From positions 362,990-426,989 of the forward strand of contig NZ_JAAGNX010000002.1 of NCBI RefSeq assembly GCF_010500615.1: a DNA stretch of 64,000 nucleotides. The letters run 5' to 3'. This document shows positions 41,541 to 50,334 of the stretch, piece after piece. The stretch's first letter is position 1. The number at the start of each line of letters is the position of its first letter. Position numbers and translations under genes: made by a program. The notes under the pieces are model-generated. The model had not been told where the DNA came from. It saw only the letters and a list, made by a program, of their open reading frames with translations, and did no database searches. This DNA comes from Oceanipulchritudo coccoides. GTDB taxonomy: Bacteria > Verrucomicrobiota > Verrucomicrobiia > Opitutales > Oceanipulchritudinaceae.

Positions 41541-41966
41541 ATGCGTCAGCGACGGCCAATGGATGCCCCCGAGATTCCAATCGCCCCGATGATCGATTGC
41601 GTCTTCCTCATGCTTGTTTACTTCATGACAACCAGTTCACTCGAGAAGAGCGAGGCGGACCTCCCGTGTCCGGTTGGGTCGGCCGGCATGGCTCTTGATC
41701 CCCTTGAATCGATTGATGAACAGCAGATGACAATTTCTCCCTCGGGAACAGTCTTGTGGAACGGCTCGAGTTTTGACCTGCTGGGCTCATCCACGGGCTA
41801 CAGGTCCTTGTGTGACAGGCTTAAGACTTTCCTCAACACGTGCAGGCTATCCGGTAGTGAACCATCACTACGAATTCAGCCACATGATGATGCACCTTAC
41901 CAGGCGGTGGTCACCTTTCTGGATGCCGCCACGCTGGCCGGTATTGAGGCCATTCATTTCCCCTGA
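41541..41966 (+). CDS. ExbD/TolR-family biopolymer transport protein (second copy)
   Basis: 141 residues with the same layout: APEIPIAPMIDCVFLMLVYFMTTSSLEK carries the single membrane helix and the key Asp, followed by a periplasmic domain (about 40-141). It starts 9 bp after the first exbD, so the two are co-expressed. Sequence outside the helix is quite different from the first, so they are probably not redundant; a heterodimer is possible. It converges with the response regulator gene 14 bp away. Confidence 0.87.
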   Translation: MRQRRPMDAPEIPIAPMIDCVFLMLVYFMTTSSLEKSEADLPCPVGSAGMALDPLESIDEQQMTISPSGTVLWNGSSFDLLGSSTGYRSLCDRLKTFLNTCRLSGSEPSLRIQPHDDAPYQAVVTFLDAATLAGIEAIHFP

Positions 41967-41980
41967 CGGCTGTCTCCCGC

Positions 41981-42619
41981 TCAGGCCTCGACGATACCAT
42001 TCTGGATGGCGAATCGTGTCAGCCCGGCAATATCATGAATATCCAGTTTGTTCATGACATTGGTGCGGTGGGTATCCGCGGTCTTCACGCTAATGTTAAG
42101 TTTGGCGGCAATCTCCTTGGTCGTGTTGCCCTCGGCAATCAATTGAAGCAGCTCACGTTCCCGGGTCGTCAATTTCTCCATGGAATCCGTGACATGCGGA
42201 TTGAGCATCAAGTCCCTCAGGGTTTCCAGGATCTGGCTACTCATGAATGACTCGTTGTTGAGCACTCGCTTAATGCCCTCCTCCAATTCGTCAATGGAGG
42301 CGTTCTTGTGGATGATTCCGTTCACGCCCGCCTTCATGGCCGACTGAACCCGCTCCCGTGACGAATAGGCGGAGAAGATAATCAGCTTAACGCGTGGAAG
42401 GTCCTTCCTCAGTTGCCTGACAATCTCCAGACCGTTCAAGCTGGGGACCATAATATCGACAATGACCAAGTCCGGCTTGATTTCACGGCACGCATCATAC
42501 CCCTCCAGTCCGTCGCCTGACTGGCCCGCCAATTCACATTCAGGCAATTCCTCAACAAGGCGACAGACGAGCTGACGGAGGATAGTCTGGTCTTCTATTA
42601 CATATACTTTTTTCATCAT
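41981..42619 (-). CDS. NarL/FixJ-type response regulator
   Basis: 212 residues. Receiver domain (1-120) with acidic pair ED (9-10), phospho-acceptor Asp55 in VIVDIMVPSLNG, conserved Ser in IFSAYSS and Lys in GIIHKNAS. LuxR-type helix-turn-helix (about 148-205) with LTTRERELLQLIAEGNTTKEIAAKL and SVKTADTHRTNVMNKL. No histidine kinase gene is nearby. Its ATG overlaps the gmk stop (ATGA, 42616-42619), giving translational coupling to gmk and ftsK; targets unknown. Confidence 0.93.
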   Translation of the reverse strand: MMKKVYVIEDQTILRQLVCRLVEELPECELAGQSGDGLEGYDACREIKPDLVIVDIMVPSLNGLEIVRQLRKDLPRVKLIIFSAYSSRERVQSAMKAGVNGIIHKNASIDELEEGIKRVLNNESFMSSQILETLRDLMLNPHVTDSMEKLTTRERELLQLIAEGNTTKEIAAKLNISVKTADTHRTNVMNKLDIHDIAGLTRFAIQNGIVEA

Positions 42620-43239
42620 TTCCTGAGTGAGAGGTATAATTTCCGTAGGGCGTCGTAATCGGCCTCACGGGTTCCACTTAAGATAACGTGTTCAAAATTG
42701 TCCACTTCCTGCAGTTCAATCCTGGCGGACTTGAGGCGCCTTTCGATTTCCATTTCGCTTTCTCCGCGACCCTTCAGGCGCTCGCGGATTTGCTCGAGGG
42801 ATTCCGGCTGGATAAAAATCGTATGCAACCCACCGGCCAAGCGCGAATTTATCGACGGCTCTTTCCTGAATGTTTGTGCTCCCTGGATATCAATATTGAG
42901 CATGAGATCCTTGCCTTTTTCCAATTGTTGCAGGATGTGCTTTTTCTGTGAGCCATAGTATCGTCCATGGACGATCGCCCATTCGATAAAGTCACCGTTT
43001 TCAAGTCGCCTTTTGAACACTTCCTCATCAAGAAAGTGGTAGTCGAGCCCGTCCACTTCCCCGGGTCTTGGTTGCCGGCTGGTGGTCGTGACAATGCGCT
43101 CAATGCGGTCGGGAAATTCGCTTAGCAACTGCTCACAAAGGGTGGTTTTGCCTGACCCTGCGGGGCCGCATATGATGAGGATAATCGGCGATGCGGTGGG
43201 GGGAACAGTCATCGATCGCCAGTTTTCAGAGATCGACAT
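42616..43239 (-). CDS. gmk: Guanylate kinase
   Basis: Phosphorylates GMP to GDP with ATP in purine nucleotide metabolism. 207 residues. P-loop CGPAGSGKTTL, GMP-binding TTTSRQPRPGEVDGLDYHFL, then FIEWAIVHGRYYGS and MLNIDIQGAQTF. The first ATG (43239) overlaps the 3' end of ftsK by 14 bp; ATG at 43212 (MTVPPTAS) would avoid the overlap and give a more usual N-terminus. Coupled at the other end to the response regulator gene. Confidence 0.95.
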   Translation of the reverse strand: MSISENWRSMTVPPTASPIILIICGPAGSGKTTLCEQLLSEFPDRIERIVTTTSRQPRPGEVDGLDYHFLDEEVFKRRLENGDFIEWAIVHGRYYGSQKKHILQQLEKGKDLMLNIDIQGAQTFRKEPSINSRLAGGLHTIFIQPESLEQIRERLKGRGESEMEIERRLKSARIELQEVDNFEHVILSGTREADYDALRKLYLSLRK

Positions 43240-45817
43240 CCATCAGGATTTCCCGCGGACTGGACCCGTTTTCCGGCCCGACCATACCCTCCGCCTCGAG
43301 GATTTCCATAATCCGGGCGGCCCGGTTATAACCTATTTTCAAGCGGCGTTGCAGCATTGATGTGGATGCCCGTTTGCTTGTCTTGATGACGTTGATTGCA
43401 TCCGGGACCAACTCGTCTTCCCACTCGCCTTCCGCCGTGGAGGAGGAGTCATCTCCAGATTCAATGTTGCGTTGAAATTGCTCATCAAACACGGGTCCGC
43501 CATTTATCTCGCTGATCTGACTGACAATAGCCGTAATCTCATCATCGCTGACAAAGGCGCCCTGGGCGCGAACAAGGTCTGCCGAGCCTGGTGGCAGGAA
43601 GAGCATGTCCCCTTTTCCAATCAAGTGGTCGGCCCCCATGGTATCCAGAATAGTCCGTGAGTCGACGCGGGAGGCTACCTTGAATGATATCCTGCTTGGC
43701 AGGTTGGCCTTGATGACGCCCGTAATGACATTCACGGATGGTCGCTGTGTGGCGAGGATCAGATGAATTCCGGCAGCACGGGCCAATTGAGCAAGTCGGG
43801 CAATGCCGGTTTCAATGTCAGCTGGAGCAACCATCATCAGGTCAGCCAGCTCGTCCACAATACACACGATGTAGGGAAGTTTTTCCGGTGGGGCTTCCTC
43901 GCCGGCTCCCGGATCGCGCGGAACCTCGATCTGGGATGCGGCGGCTCTTTCTTCCGGCGTCAATTCAGCATCAAGGGCGGCGGCCCGCTCTTCAAATTCC
44001 TTGGCCTCACGCTTCGACTTGATCATCTTGGCATTATAGCCGGCGATGTTGCGGACCCCGAGCCCGGCGAAGAGTTGGTAACGCTTCTCCATCTCATTGA
44101 GCAGATACTTGAGCGCGTTGGGTACCTTCTTTGGATCCGTGACAACCGGGACCAGCATGTGGGGCAGTGAATTATAAACCTGCATTTCCACAATTTTCGG
44201 GTCGACCATGACAAAGCGCAGATCCTCAGGACTGGAATGATAAAGAAGGGATGTAATGACAGCGTTAATACAAACTGTCTTGCCCGAACCGGTCGAACCG
44301 GCAATGAGGAGGTGAGGCATTTTGGTCAGGTCGGCAATCAGGGGTTTGCCGGAAACATCCTTTCCAAGGGCAATCGGAATCTCGGCCTTATTGTTAACCC
44401 AGTCAGCTGATTCAAGAATATCGCGAATAAAGACAGATTGCGGGTGCTTGTTGGGAACTTCTACCCCGACGCACCCCTTGCCTGGGACAGGGGCCAGAAT
44501 ACGCACCGAAAGCGCCTTCAGGTTGAGGGCGATGTTCTTGTCCAGATTCTGGATTTTCTCCACGCGGACACCGGGGGCGGGGAACACATCATAGCGTGTG
44601 ATGACCGGACCCGTATGGACATCACCCGGAGAGACCCGCACCCCGAATTCCTCGAGGGTTTTCACCAGCATCTCGGATGTTGCCTGGTGCACGGATTCGT
44701 CTTCCACGGTTGTCGGCTCAGCTTGTTCAGTAAGCAGGCGCATTGGCGGGAATTTGTAATTACCCTTCCTCTCGGGAAGTTTGGCTGCCGCCTTCTTGAC
44801 TTCCTCGCCCGCAATAATGCGCAGGTTTGACCCTGTGGCAGCTGCCTTTTCCGTGGCAGAGGACGATGGGAGGGTGATGCCTTTTGGCTTCTTTACGGGA
44901 GCCTCCTTGGCCTTTGGAACCGGAGCTTCCATTTTTTGAGCCTGCGGAACGGTATCTTCCTCCATGATTGGCTCGAAAGGTTCTGCTATTTCGGAACGCC
45001 CGATCTTCAGGTTTGAAGGGGCTTTCTCCGGGGGCTTGGCCACTGCCGGAGTTTCGTCTGGGGCAAGCGGGGCGGAGGCGGCCTTGGCCTTTTTAGCTTC
45101 AAGGGCTTTCTGTTTTCTAGCCAGTTTTTCGGCTTTACGGGCTTCCTTGCGTTCCCGGCGGGCGATAGCCCGTTCCTCACGTGAAGCCACCCAGGCTGCA
45201 ATCTTCACGCTGAAAAGATGACGAATGTCGCTGCCCACATTGTCGAAGAGCAGGAAAACGAGGGAAAACAGACTAAAGACACCAAAGACCACGATGGAGC
45301 CGACCATACCCAGAAAATCGCGCAAGAACTGGGCATAGATGTAAAAGCCCAGAAGGCCTCCCCAGCCGTATGGGAAGAAGTTGTCGGAAACCTCCGCCAG
45401 ATGAACAACCCCCACAACAGGAGACTCGGCCGACTCAATCTGGTACATGCTGCCAAAGACTGAGAGGCTCAGGAAAACGAGAACGACAGGGACCAGCTTT
45501 CGGATACCGAGTTTCCGGGCATACGGTCTGAAAAACATGTAGGAGATCCAAAAAGCCAGTACCGGCGTGGCATAGGCCGCCAGACCCATCAGGTAAAGAG
45601 TGAAGGAGGCCACCTGGACGCCGAATTTCCCGATGAGATTGCTATCCTGGATATCAGAATAAAAGGAGGGATTCTGGGTGGGGTGATAATCCCCGACGGC
45701 AAGTGCCATCAAAAGTCCAAGTATAAGGAAGACCAAAGCCAAAAAAGGCCTTGGTTTTGGATCCCGTGGTCCGAATGTGGGTGCTTTCTGCACCGGTTTA
45801 CGCTTCCTGGCTGCCAT
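43226..45817 (-). CDS. ftsK: DNA translocase FtsK/SpoIIIE
   Basis: Septal DNA pump that clears and aligns chromosome ends at division. 863 residues. Four or five membrane helices in the first 200 residues, a charged Ala/Lys/Pro-rich linker (about 210-365), the alpha/beta motor with Walker A GSTGSGKT (about 506-513) and Walker B-region IVCIVDELADLMM, and the C-terminal gamma winged helix (STSMLQRRLKIGYNRAARIM) that reads KOPS sequences. An insertion of about 45 residues rich in Glu/Ala (EEAPPEK) lies within the motor before the Walker B strand. First gene of the ftsK-gmk-response regulator operon. Confidence 0.95.
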   Translation of the reverse strand: MAARKRKPVQKAPTFGPRDPKPRPFLALVFLILGLLMALAVGDYHPTQNPSFYSDIQDSNLIGKFGVQVASFTLYLMGLAAYATPVLAFWISYMFFRPYARKLGIRKLVPVVLVFLSLSVFGSMYQIESAESPVVGVVHLAEVSDNFFPYGWGGLLGFYIYAQFLRDFLGMVGSIVVFGVFSLFSLVFLLFDNVGSDIRHLFSVKIAAWVASREERAIARRERKEARKAEKLARKQKALEAKKAKAASAPLAPDETPAVAKPPEKAPSNLKIGRSEIAEPFEPIMEEDTVPQAQKMEAPVPKAKEAPVKKPKGITLPSSSATEKAAATGSNLRIIAGEEVKKAAAKLPERKGNYKFPPMRLLTEQAEPTTVEDESVHQATSEMLVKTLEEFGVRVSPGDVHTGPVITRYDVFPAPGVRVEKIQNLDKNIALNLKALSVRILAPVPGKGCVGVEVPNKHPQSVFIRDILESADWVNNKAEIPIALGKDVSGKPLIADLTKMPHLLIAGSTGSGKTVCINAVITSLLYHSSPEDLRFVMVDPKIVEMQVYNSLPHMLVPVVTDPKKVPNALKYLLNEMEKRYQLFAGLGVRNIAGYNAKMIKSKREAKEFEERAAALDAELTPEERAAASQIEVPRDPGAGEEAPPEKLPYIVCIVDELADLMMVAPADIETGIARLAQLARAAGIHLILATQRPSVNVITGVIKANLPSRISFKVASRVDSRTILDTMGADHLIGKGDMLFLPPGSADLVRAQGAFVSDDEITAIVSQISEINGGPVFDEQFQRNIESGDDSSSTAEGEWEDELVPDAINVIKTSKRASTSMLQRRLKIGYNRAARIMEILEAEGMVGPENGSSPREILMDVDL

Positions 45818-45911
45818 TTATGTTAAGGGAAATTGAATAGGCAGAAGCTTTCCAGAAGACAAGGAAGGATTAGCAATTGACCACGTACATCACGAGTTTT
45901 TTATCTTTTTT

Positions 45912-46868
45912 ATGATTTCTTTTCTGCGTTTTACACCAATTTATCAAGAGCGAGTCTGGGGAGGCCGGGGCCTTGAGCTTTCCCTCGGGCGTGATTTGCC
46001 GGAAGGAAAGGTGATTGGCGAAAGCTGGGAACTCGTCGACCGGCCGGAGGCGGACTCTCCCCTTGATTCAGGAACCGGGACCCTCGGAACCCTTCGTAGA
46101 TCGGATCCGAATGCCCTGATGGGTCCGGGTTGGCCAGCCGACAGGCCGTTTCCCATCCTAGTGAAGTGGTTGGACTGCCAGGACCGGCTCAGCCTGCAGG
46201 TTCATCCACCTGCCTCGGTCGCGCCCGAGCTCAATGGTGAGCCCAAGACTGAGAATTGGTACATTGTGGAAGCCACACCGGATGCGGCCCTGCTGGCCGG
46301 GGTCAAGCCGGGCGTGCAGGCCGACGTGTTTCGCAAAGCAATTGAAGATGAGGAGCTGGAGGGATTGGTCTGCCGCCTTCCGGCGAGAAAAGGGGATTCC
46401 CTCTTTGTCCGAAGTGGGCGCCTGCACGCAATTGATGCTGGGAACCTGATCCTTGAGATTCAGCAAAATTCGGACACGACCTATCGCGTCTATGACTGGG
46501 GACGGGTCGGCCTGGATGGAAAGCCGCGGCAGTTGCACATTGAGGAATCCATGAAATCCATAGATTTCGAGGATACGGATCCCGAGTTGATGCACCCCGA
46601 AGGCCCGGAATCGGTTCTGGCCGATTCTGAGGAATTTCGCCTTCGCCGGCTTGAGCTGAAGCCCGGTGAGGAACTTTTCTTTCCTGCCAATGAAGAACCG
46701 CGCATTCTCAGTGTCGCTGAAGGTAAGCTGGTTGCCGGGGACGGAAATGCCGTGACCCGCGGGGACAACATTATCCTGCCATATTCGGGAGAATCCTCAT
46801 GGAAAGCGGAGACGGCATCTGTTGTCCTGGTGACCGACCGCTTCAACACAGTCACTTCCGCGCAGTAA
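45912..46868 (+). CDS. manA: Mannose-6-phosphate isomerase, class I
   Basis: Zinc enzyme converting fructose-6-phosphate and mannose-6-phosphate, which feeds GDP-mannose for glycans. 318 residues, the short bacterial form. VWGGRGLELSLGRDLP; zinc ligands Gln and His in LQVHPP, Glu in KTENWYI and His in SGRLHAIDAG; YRVYDWGRVG; and the C-terminal cupin with LELKPGEELFFPA. Divergent from ftsK with 94 bp between and convergent with proB (12 bp). May supply the glycan loci of this window, though it is not part of them. Confidence 0.92.
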   Translation: MISFLRFTPIYQERVWGGRGLELSLGRDLPEGKVIGESWELVDRPEADSPLDSGTGTLGTLRRSDPNALMGPGWPADRPFPILVKWLDCQDRLSLQVHPPASVAPELNGEPKTENWYIVEATPDAALLAGVKPGVQADVFRKAIEDEELEGLVCRLPARKGDSLFVRSGRLHAIDAGNLILEIQQNSDTTYRVYDWGRVGLDGKPRQLHIEESMKSIDFEDTDPELMHPEGPESVLADSEEFRLRRLELKPGEELFFPANEEPRILSVAEGKLVAGDGNAVTRGDNIILPYSGESSWKAETASVVLVTDRFNTVTSAQ

Positions 46869-46880
46869 TCCCGGGCACCT

Positions 46881-47987
46881 TCAGATCAGCACCAGGCTGT
46901 CGCGATGGACGACCTCAAAGCGCGATCGTTCCGGTTGGGTCTTCTGGATTTGGCTGGAATCCAACCCGATAATGCCACTAAGCGTCGCGGCATCATAAGC
47001 GACAATCCCGCGGGCAATTGTATTTGAATCGGGATCGAGAAGGTTGACTACCGCGCCCTGCTCGAAGGAACCTGTGCAGCTGAGAAGCCCCTTCGCCAGC
47101 AGGCTGGAATGATTTTCAAGAATGGCCCGTGCTGCCCCTGCATCAAGATGGAGGGAGCCCATTGGTTTCTCAAAAAAAGCAATCCAGCGCTTCCGGGCGG
47201 CAAGGGAAATCGTCTGCGGCATGAAAAAGGTTCCGGGGGCTGTGCCATCATGGACCTTTCCGATGATCCCGGGCTCATTGGCACTGCCAATAAAGACCCC
47301 GCAACCGGATTGGGTGGCCAGCTTCGCAGCTTCAATCTTGGTGATCATCCCACCAGTGGAAAATTGGTTTTCGGGACCACCGGCAAGCTCTCGGATGTCT
47401 TCCGTGACCTCTTCAACCAAGGGAATCAGGGCTCCTCGCCCATGATCCTTCATGAGCCCGGGAATGTTGGAGAGGATGATCAGCAGGTCGGCTTTTATAA
47501 GACTGGCTACCAGCGCGCTCAGGACGTCATTGTCACCGAATTTAATCTCATCCGCGCTGACCGTGTCGTTTTCGTTCACAACAGGGACGGCCCCGTATGA
47601 AAGCAATTCCTCGAGTGTATTCCGGACGGCCAGATGCCGCTTGCGGCCCTGGACATCTTCGCGGGTGAGGAGAATTTGGGCAGCCGTTATCTGGTGAGTC
47701 TGGAGGGCAGCCTGCCATGCCTGCATGAGGCAGGATTGCCCGACTGCCGCACAGGCCTGCAAGCCTGCGAGATCATCCGGTCTGTCGGTCAATTCAAGTT
47801 TTCCGATGCCCAACCCGACGGCACCCGAGGAGACCACAACCACTTCAAAGCCGTGCTCCTTGAGGGAGGAAATTTCCCTGCAAACGGCTTCAATACGGCC
47901 GCTCAGCAGATCGCCCCCGGGACCCGTCAATGAATTGGTCCCGATCTTTATGACGACCCGGCGCGCATTCGCCTCCAGAAACTGCAT
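46881..47987 (-). CDS. proB: Glutamate 5-kinase
   Basis: First enzyme of proline synthesis: phosphorylates glutamate. 368 residues from ATG 47987 (Escherichia coli ProB is 367). Amino acid kinase domain with RVVIKIGTNSLTGPGG, VSSGAVGLGIGKL, VNENDTVSADEIKFGDND and STGGMITKIEAAKLA. The C-terminal PUA domain (about 275-355) ends RGIVAYDAATLSGIIG. An upstream ATG at 48038 would overlap frr by 43 bp and is rejected. It follows frr by 7 bp. Confidence 0.94.
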   Translation of the reverse strand: MQFLEANARRVVIKIGTNSLTGPGGDLLSGRIEAVCREISSLKEHGFEVVVVSSGAVGLGIGKLELTDRPDDLAGLQACAAVGQSCLMQAWQAALQTHQITAAQILLTREDVQGRKRHLAVRNTLEELLSYGAVPVVNENDTVSADEIKFGDNDVLSALVASLIKADLLIILSNIPGLMKDHGRGALIPLVEEVTEDIRELAGGPENQFSTGGMITKIEAAKLATQSGCGVFIGSANEPGIIGKVHDGTAPGTFFMPQTISLAARKRWIAFFEKPMGSLHLDAGAARAILENHSSLLAKGLLSCTGSFEQGAVVNLLDPDSNTIARGIVAYDAATLSGIIGLDSSQIQKTQPERSRFEVVHRDSLVLI

Positions 47988-47994
47988 GAAGTGC

Positions 47995-48561
47995 CTAGAC
48001 TTGCAGGAGCTCCTGCTCCTTGGCCGCGAGGGCGTCATTGATCTGCTTCACATGGGAATCCGTTTCGTCCTGGATTTCCTTCTCATGGCGCTTCACATCA
48101 TCCTCAGAGACGTGCCCATCCGTTTTGAGTTTTTTAAGCTGATCCATTGCGTGGTGACGGGCCTGCCGAACACTGACACGGCCTTCCTCTGCATGATTAG
48201 CGGCCATCTTGACCATCTCCTTACGCCGGTCACCGGAAAGTTCCGGGATGGGGACCAGAATGGTTGCGCCTCTCGAAAGGGGATTCAGCCCGAGATTGGC
48301 ATCCCGGATCCCTTTTTCGATGGCCCCTGAAGTGCCCTTATCCCATGGCGTGACTTGCAGGGTGTGGTTATCCGGAGTTGTGATCGCACCCAACTCACGG
48401 ATGGCCATATTGGAACCGTAGGATTCCACGTGAACAGAAATATTCTCGATCATCGCCGGCGTGGCCTTGCCGGTATGAATGTTGGCGAACTCATGCAAGG
48501 TGTGTTGAAGCGCCTTTTGCATCAGCTCTACTGCTTCCAGATGAATTGTGTCGAAGTCCAT
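47995..48561 (-). CDS. frr: Ribosome recycling factor
   Basis: Splits post-termination ribosomes with EF-G. 188 residues of typical length: HEFANIHTGKATPAMIENISV, ITTPDNHTLQVTPWDKG, IEKGIRDANLGLNP, PIPELSGDRRKEMVK, and the helical C-terminus ending KEQELLQV. Downstream of pyrH by 75 bp, the common pyrH-frr order, then proB. Confidence 0.96.
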   Translation of the reverse strand: MDFDTIHLEAVELMQKALQHTLHEFANIHTGKATPAMIENISVHVESYGSNMAIRELGAITTPDNHTLQVTPWDKGTSGAIEKGIRDANLGLNPLSRGATILVPIPELSGDRRKEMVKMAANHAEEGRVSVRQARHHAMDQLKKLKTDGHVSEDDVKRHEKEIQDETDSHVKQINDALAAKEQELLQV

Positions 48562-48636
48562 GATTTACCTCCAAATTGGGTTTAGAATTATCTTTATAGG
48601 GTCTGTACAAACGGGTTCAAGCCTCGGTCGAGGGGA

Positions 48637-49374
48637 TTAACTGACGAGGGTGCCAATTTTTTTCCCAAGGACCGCCTGTTTGATCCCGCCTTCCTGGTTC
48701 ATATTGAAGACAAGGATCGGCATTTTATTGTCCTGGCAGAGAGCAAAGGCTGTCGCATCCATGACTTTCAGGCGAAGTTTGAGGGCCTCGGCAAAGGAGA
48801 TCTTGTCGAATTTCACCGCATCCGGATGCTTTACGGGATCCTTGTCGTAGATTCCATCAACCTTGGTGGCCTTCAAAATGACTTCAGCGCCAATCTCACT
48901 GGCCCGCAGGGCGGCCGTGGTGTCTGTGGAGAAATAAGGGTTTCCTGTTCCGCCAACAAATATAACCACACGCTTTTTCTCAAGATGTCGCGTGGCCCGG
49001 CGGAGGATATAAGGCTCAGCCACCTTGTTCATCTCGATTGCGCTGAGCACCCGCACGGGCACTTCCATTTTTTCCAGGCAATCCATCAGGGCCATCCCGT
49101 TGATCACGGTGGCCATCATGCCCATATAGTCGCCTGTGGTCCGGGCAACCCCCCGCTTTTCAACGCCGCTCAGGCCGCGGAAGATATTGCCTCCTCCCAC
49201 GACAAGTCCGATCTCAATTCCGAGGTCATAAACTGATTTCACCTGCTTGCACACGTCGTGCAGGATGGTTCCATCAATCGTTTCCCCTGATTTGCTGCAG
49301 CGAAGGACTTCACCGCTTAGTTTTAGAACGATCCGCTTGACGCGGGTTTCACTGCCTTCGGAACTTGCTTGCAT
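48637..49374 (-). CDS. pyrH: UMP kinase
   Basis: Makes UDP from UMP. 245 residues from ATG 49374; the frame is open to a TTG at 49428, but the ATG start matches the usual N-terminus (RIVLKLSGEVL near residue 14). IGLVVGGGNIFRGL, DYMGMMATVINGMAL, FVGGTGNPYFSTDTTAALRA and TKVDGIYDKDP are diagnostic. Divergent from the tRNA-Gln gene. First gene of pyrH-frr-proB. Confidence 0.95.
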   Translation of the reverse strand: MQASSEGSETRVKRIVLKLSGEVLRCSKSGETIDGTILHDVCKQVKSVYDLGIEIGLVVGGGNIFRGLSGVEKRGVARTTGDYMGMMATVINGMALMDCLEKMEVPVRVLSAIEMNKVAEPYILRRATRHLEKKRVVIFVGGTGNPYFSTDTTAALRASEIGAEVILKATKVDGIYDKDPVKHPDAVKFDKISFAEALKLRLKVMDATAFALCQDNKMPILVFNMNQEGGIKQAVLGKKIGTLVS

Positions 49375-49457
49375 CAAAGCGGACAGTGTTGGAGCGAAGC
49401 GCAAAAGGTCAATCCCTCTCACGCTCAAAGATAGGCCCGGAGAATTCGGGATCGTGC

Positions 49458-49486
49458 TTGACGAGGGGATTGGGCGGGCCTTTATT
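49458..49486 (+). promoter_or_regulatory. Probable promoter of tRNA-Gln
   Basis: TTGACG (49458-49463), 17-bp spacer, TTTATT (49481-49486); transcription would begin about 49493, some 13 bases before the mature tRNA. Confidence 0.5.
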
Positions 49487-49505
49487 GCTCTCCTTTATCA
49501 AGCGT

Positions 49506-49580
49506 AGGCCCATGGTGTAATTGGCAACACAGCTGGTTTTGGTCCAGCCATTCAAGGTTCAAGTCCTTGTGGGCCTGCCA
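49506..49580 (+). tRNA. tRNA-Gln (anticodon UUG)
   Basis: 75 nt with CCA encoded. Acceptor stem AGGCCCA / TGGGCCT (7 bp), discriminator G, D stem GTGT/ACAC, anticodon stem GCTGG/CCAGC with loop TTTTGGT (anticodon TTG), T stem CAAGG/CCTTG with loop TTCAAGT. All stems pair perfectly. First pair is A1-U72, not the U1-A72 usual for tRNAs charged through GatCAB. Confidence 0.95.
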
Positions 49581-49659
49581 TTTTCACCATTTTTTGCTCC
49601 CTGTGCCATTATTCTAATGTGCAGTTGCCTTTGCGGAGGTTTTACCTTTCGTCACGGAT

Positions 49660-50334
49660 ATGGATGGCTCTGGCTACGATGTAATTTTATGGGACTGGAA
49701 CGGGACCCTCCTCGACGACAGTCTGTACGGCCTTTCGATTATCAACAGCATGCTCCGGCGCCGTGGCTTGCCGGAACCCTCCAGGGAGGAACACGGGCGG
49801 CTCTTTGATTTTCCGGTTATACTTTATTACGAGCGTCTTGGCTTTGATTTTGAGAAGGAGCCGTTCGAAGTGATTTCCCATGAATTCGTGGACACGTACT
49901 TTCAAAATGTGAACAGTTGTGTTCTTCGCGAAGGAACCGTCGAAGCGCTTGGTCAGATCCGGGACCTTGGGATCCGCCAATCTGTCCTGAGTGCCAGCCG
50001 GCAGGACAACCTTGAACGGATGATCAGCGATTACGGCCTGGCTGGGTTCTTCGATGAATTGCTGGGAATTGATTCCATTCATGCACCGGGCAAGTCCGGC
50101 CGGGGTTGTGACTGGATTCGTGAATCCGGGATTGATCCGGCACGGGTGCTGCTGATCGGTGATACCATGCACGACGCTGAAGTAGCCGCTGAGATGGGCA
50201 TTGACGGGTGGATGATCGAAGGAGGGCATCATCCGATGAACCGCCTGAAGGAGACCGGGTGTCCCTGTTTCTCGAGCCTCCCCAAAATCCTTCAGGCGTT
50301 GGCTGAAAGTCGATCCAAAGCCTCGCCCCTATGA
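49660..50334 (+). CDS. HAD-superfamily hydrolase, phosphoglycolate phosphatase-like
   Basis: 224 residues. Motif I LWDWNGTLLDD (DxNGT, with Asn in place of the second Asp), a helical cap (about 17-80), motif II QSVLSASRQDNL, a Lys in GKSGRG and motif IV VLLIGDTMHDAEVAAEMG. The DWNGTL form is found in several HAD-IA phosphatases. The substrate is not evident. The stop overlaps the start of the antiporter gene (ATGA, 50331-50334), so the two are made together. Confidence 0.85.
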   Translation: MDGSGYDVILWDWNGTLLDDSLYGLSIINSMLRRRGLPEPSREEHGRLFDFPVILYYERLGFDFEKEPFEVISHEFVDTYFQNVNSCVLREGTVEALGQIRDLGIRQSVLSASRQDNLERMISDYGLAGFFDELLGIDSIHAPGKSGRGCDWIRESGIDPARVLLIGDTMHDAEVAAEMGIDGWMIEGGHHPMNRLKETGCPCFSSLPKILQALAESRSKASPL

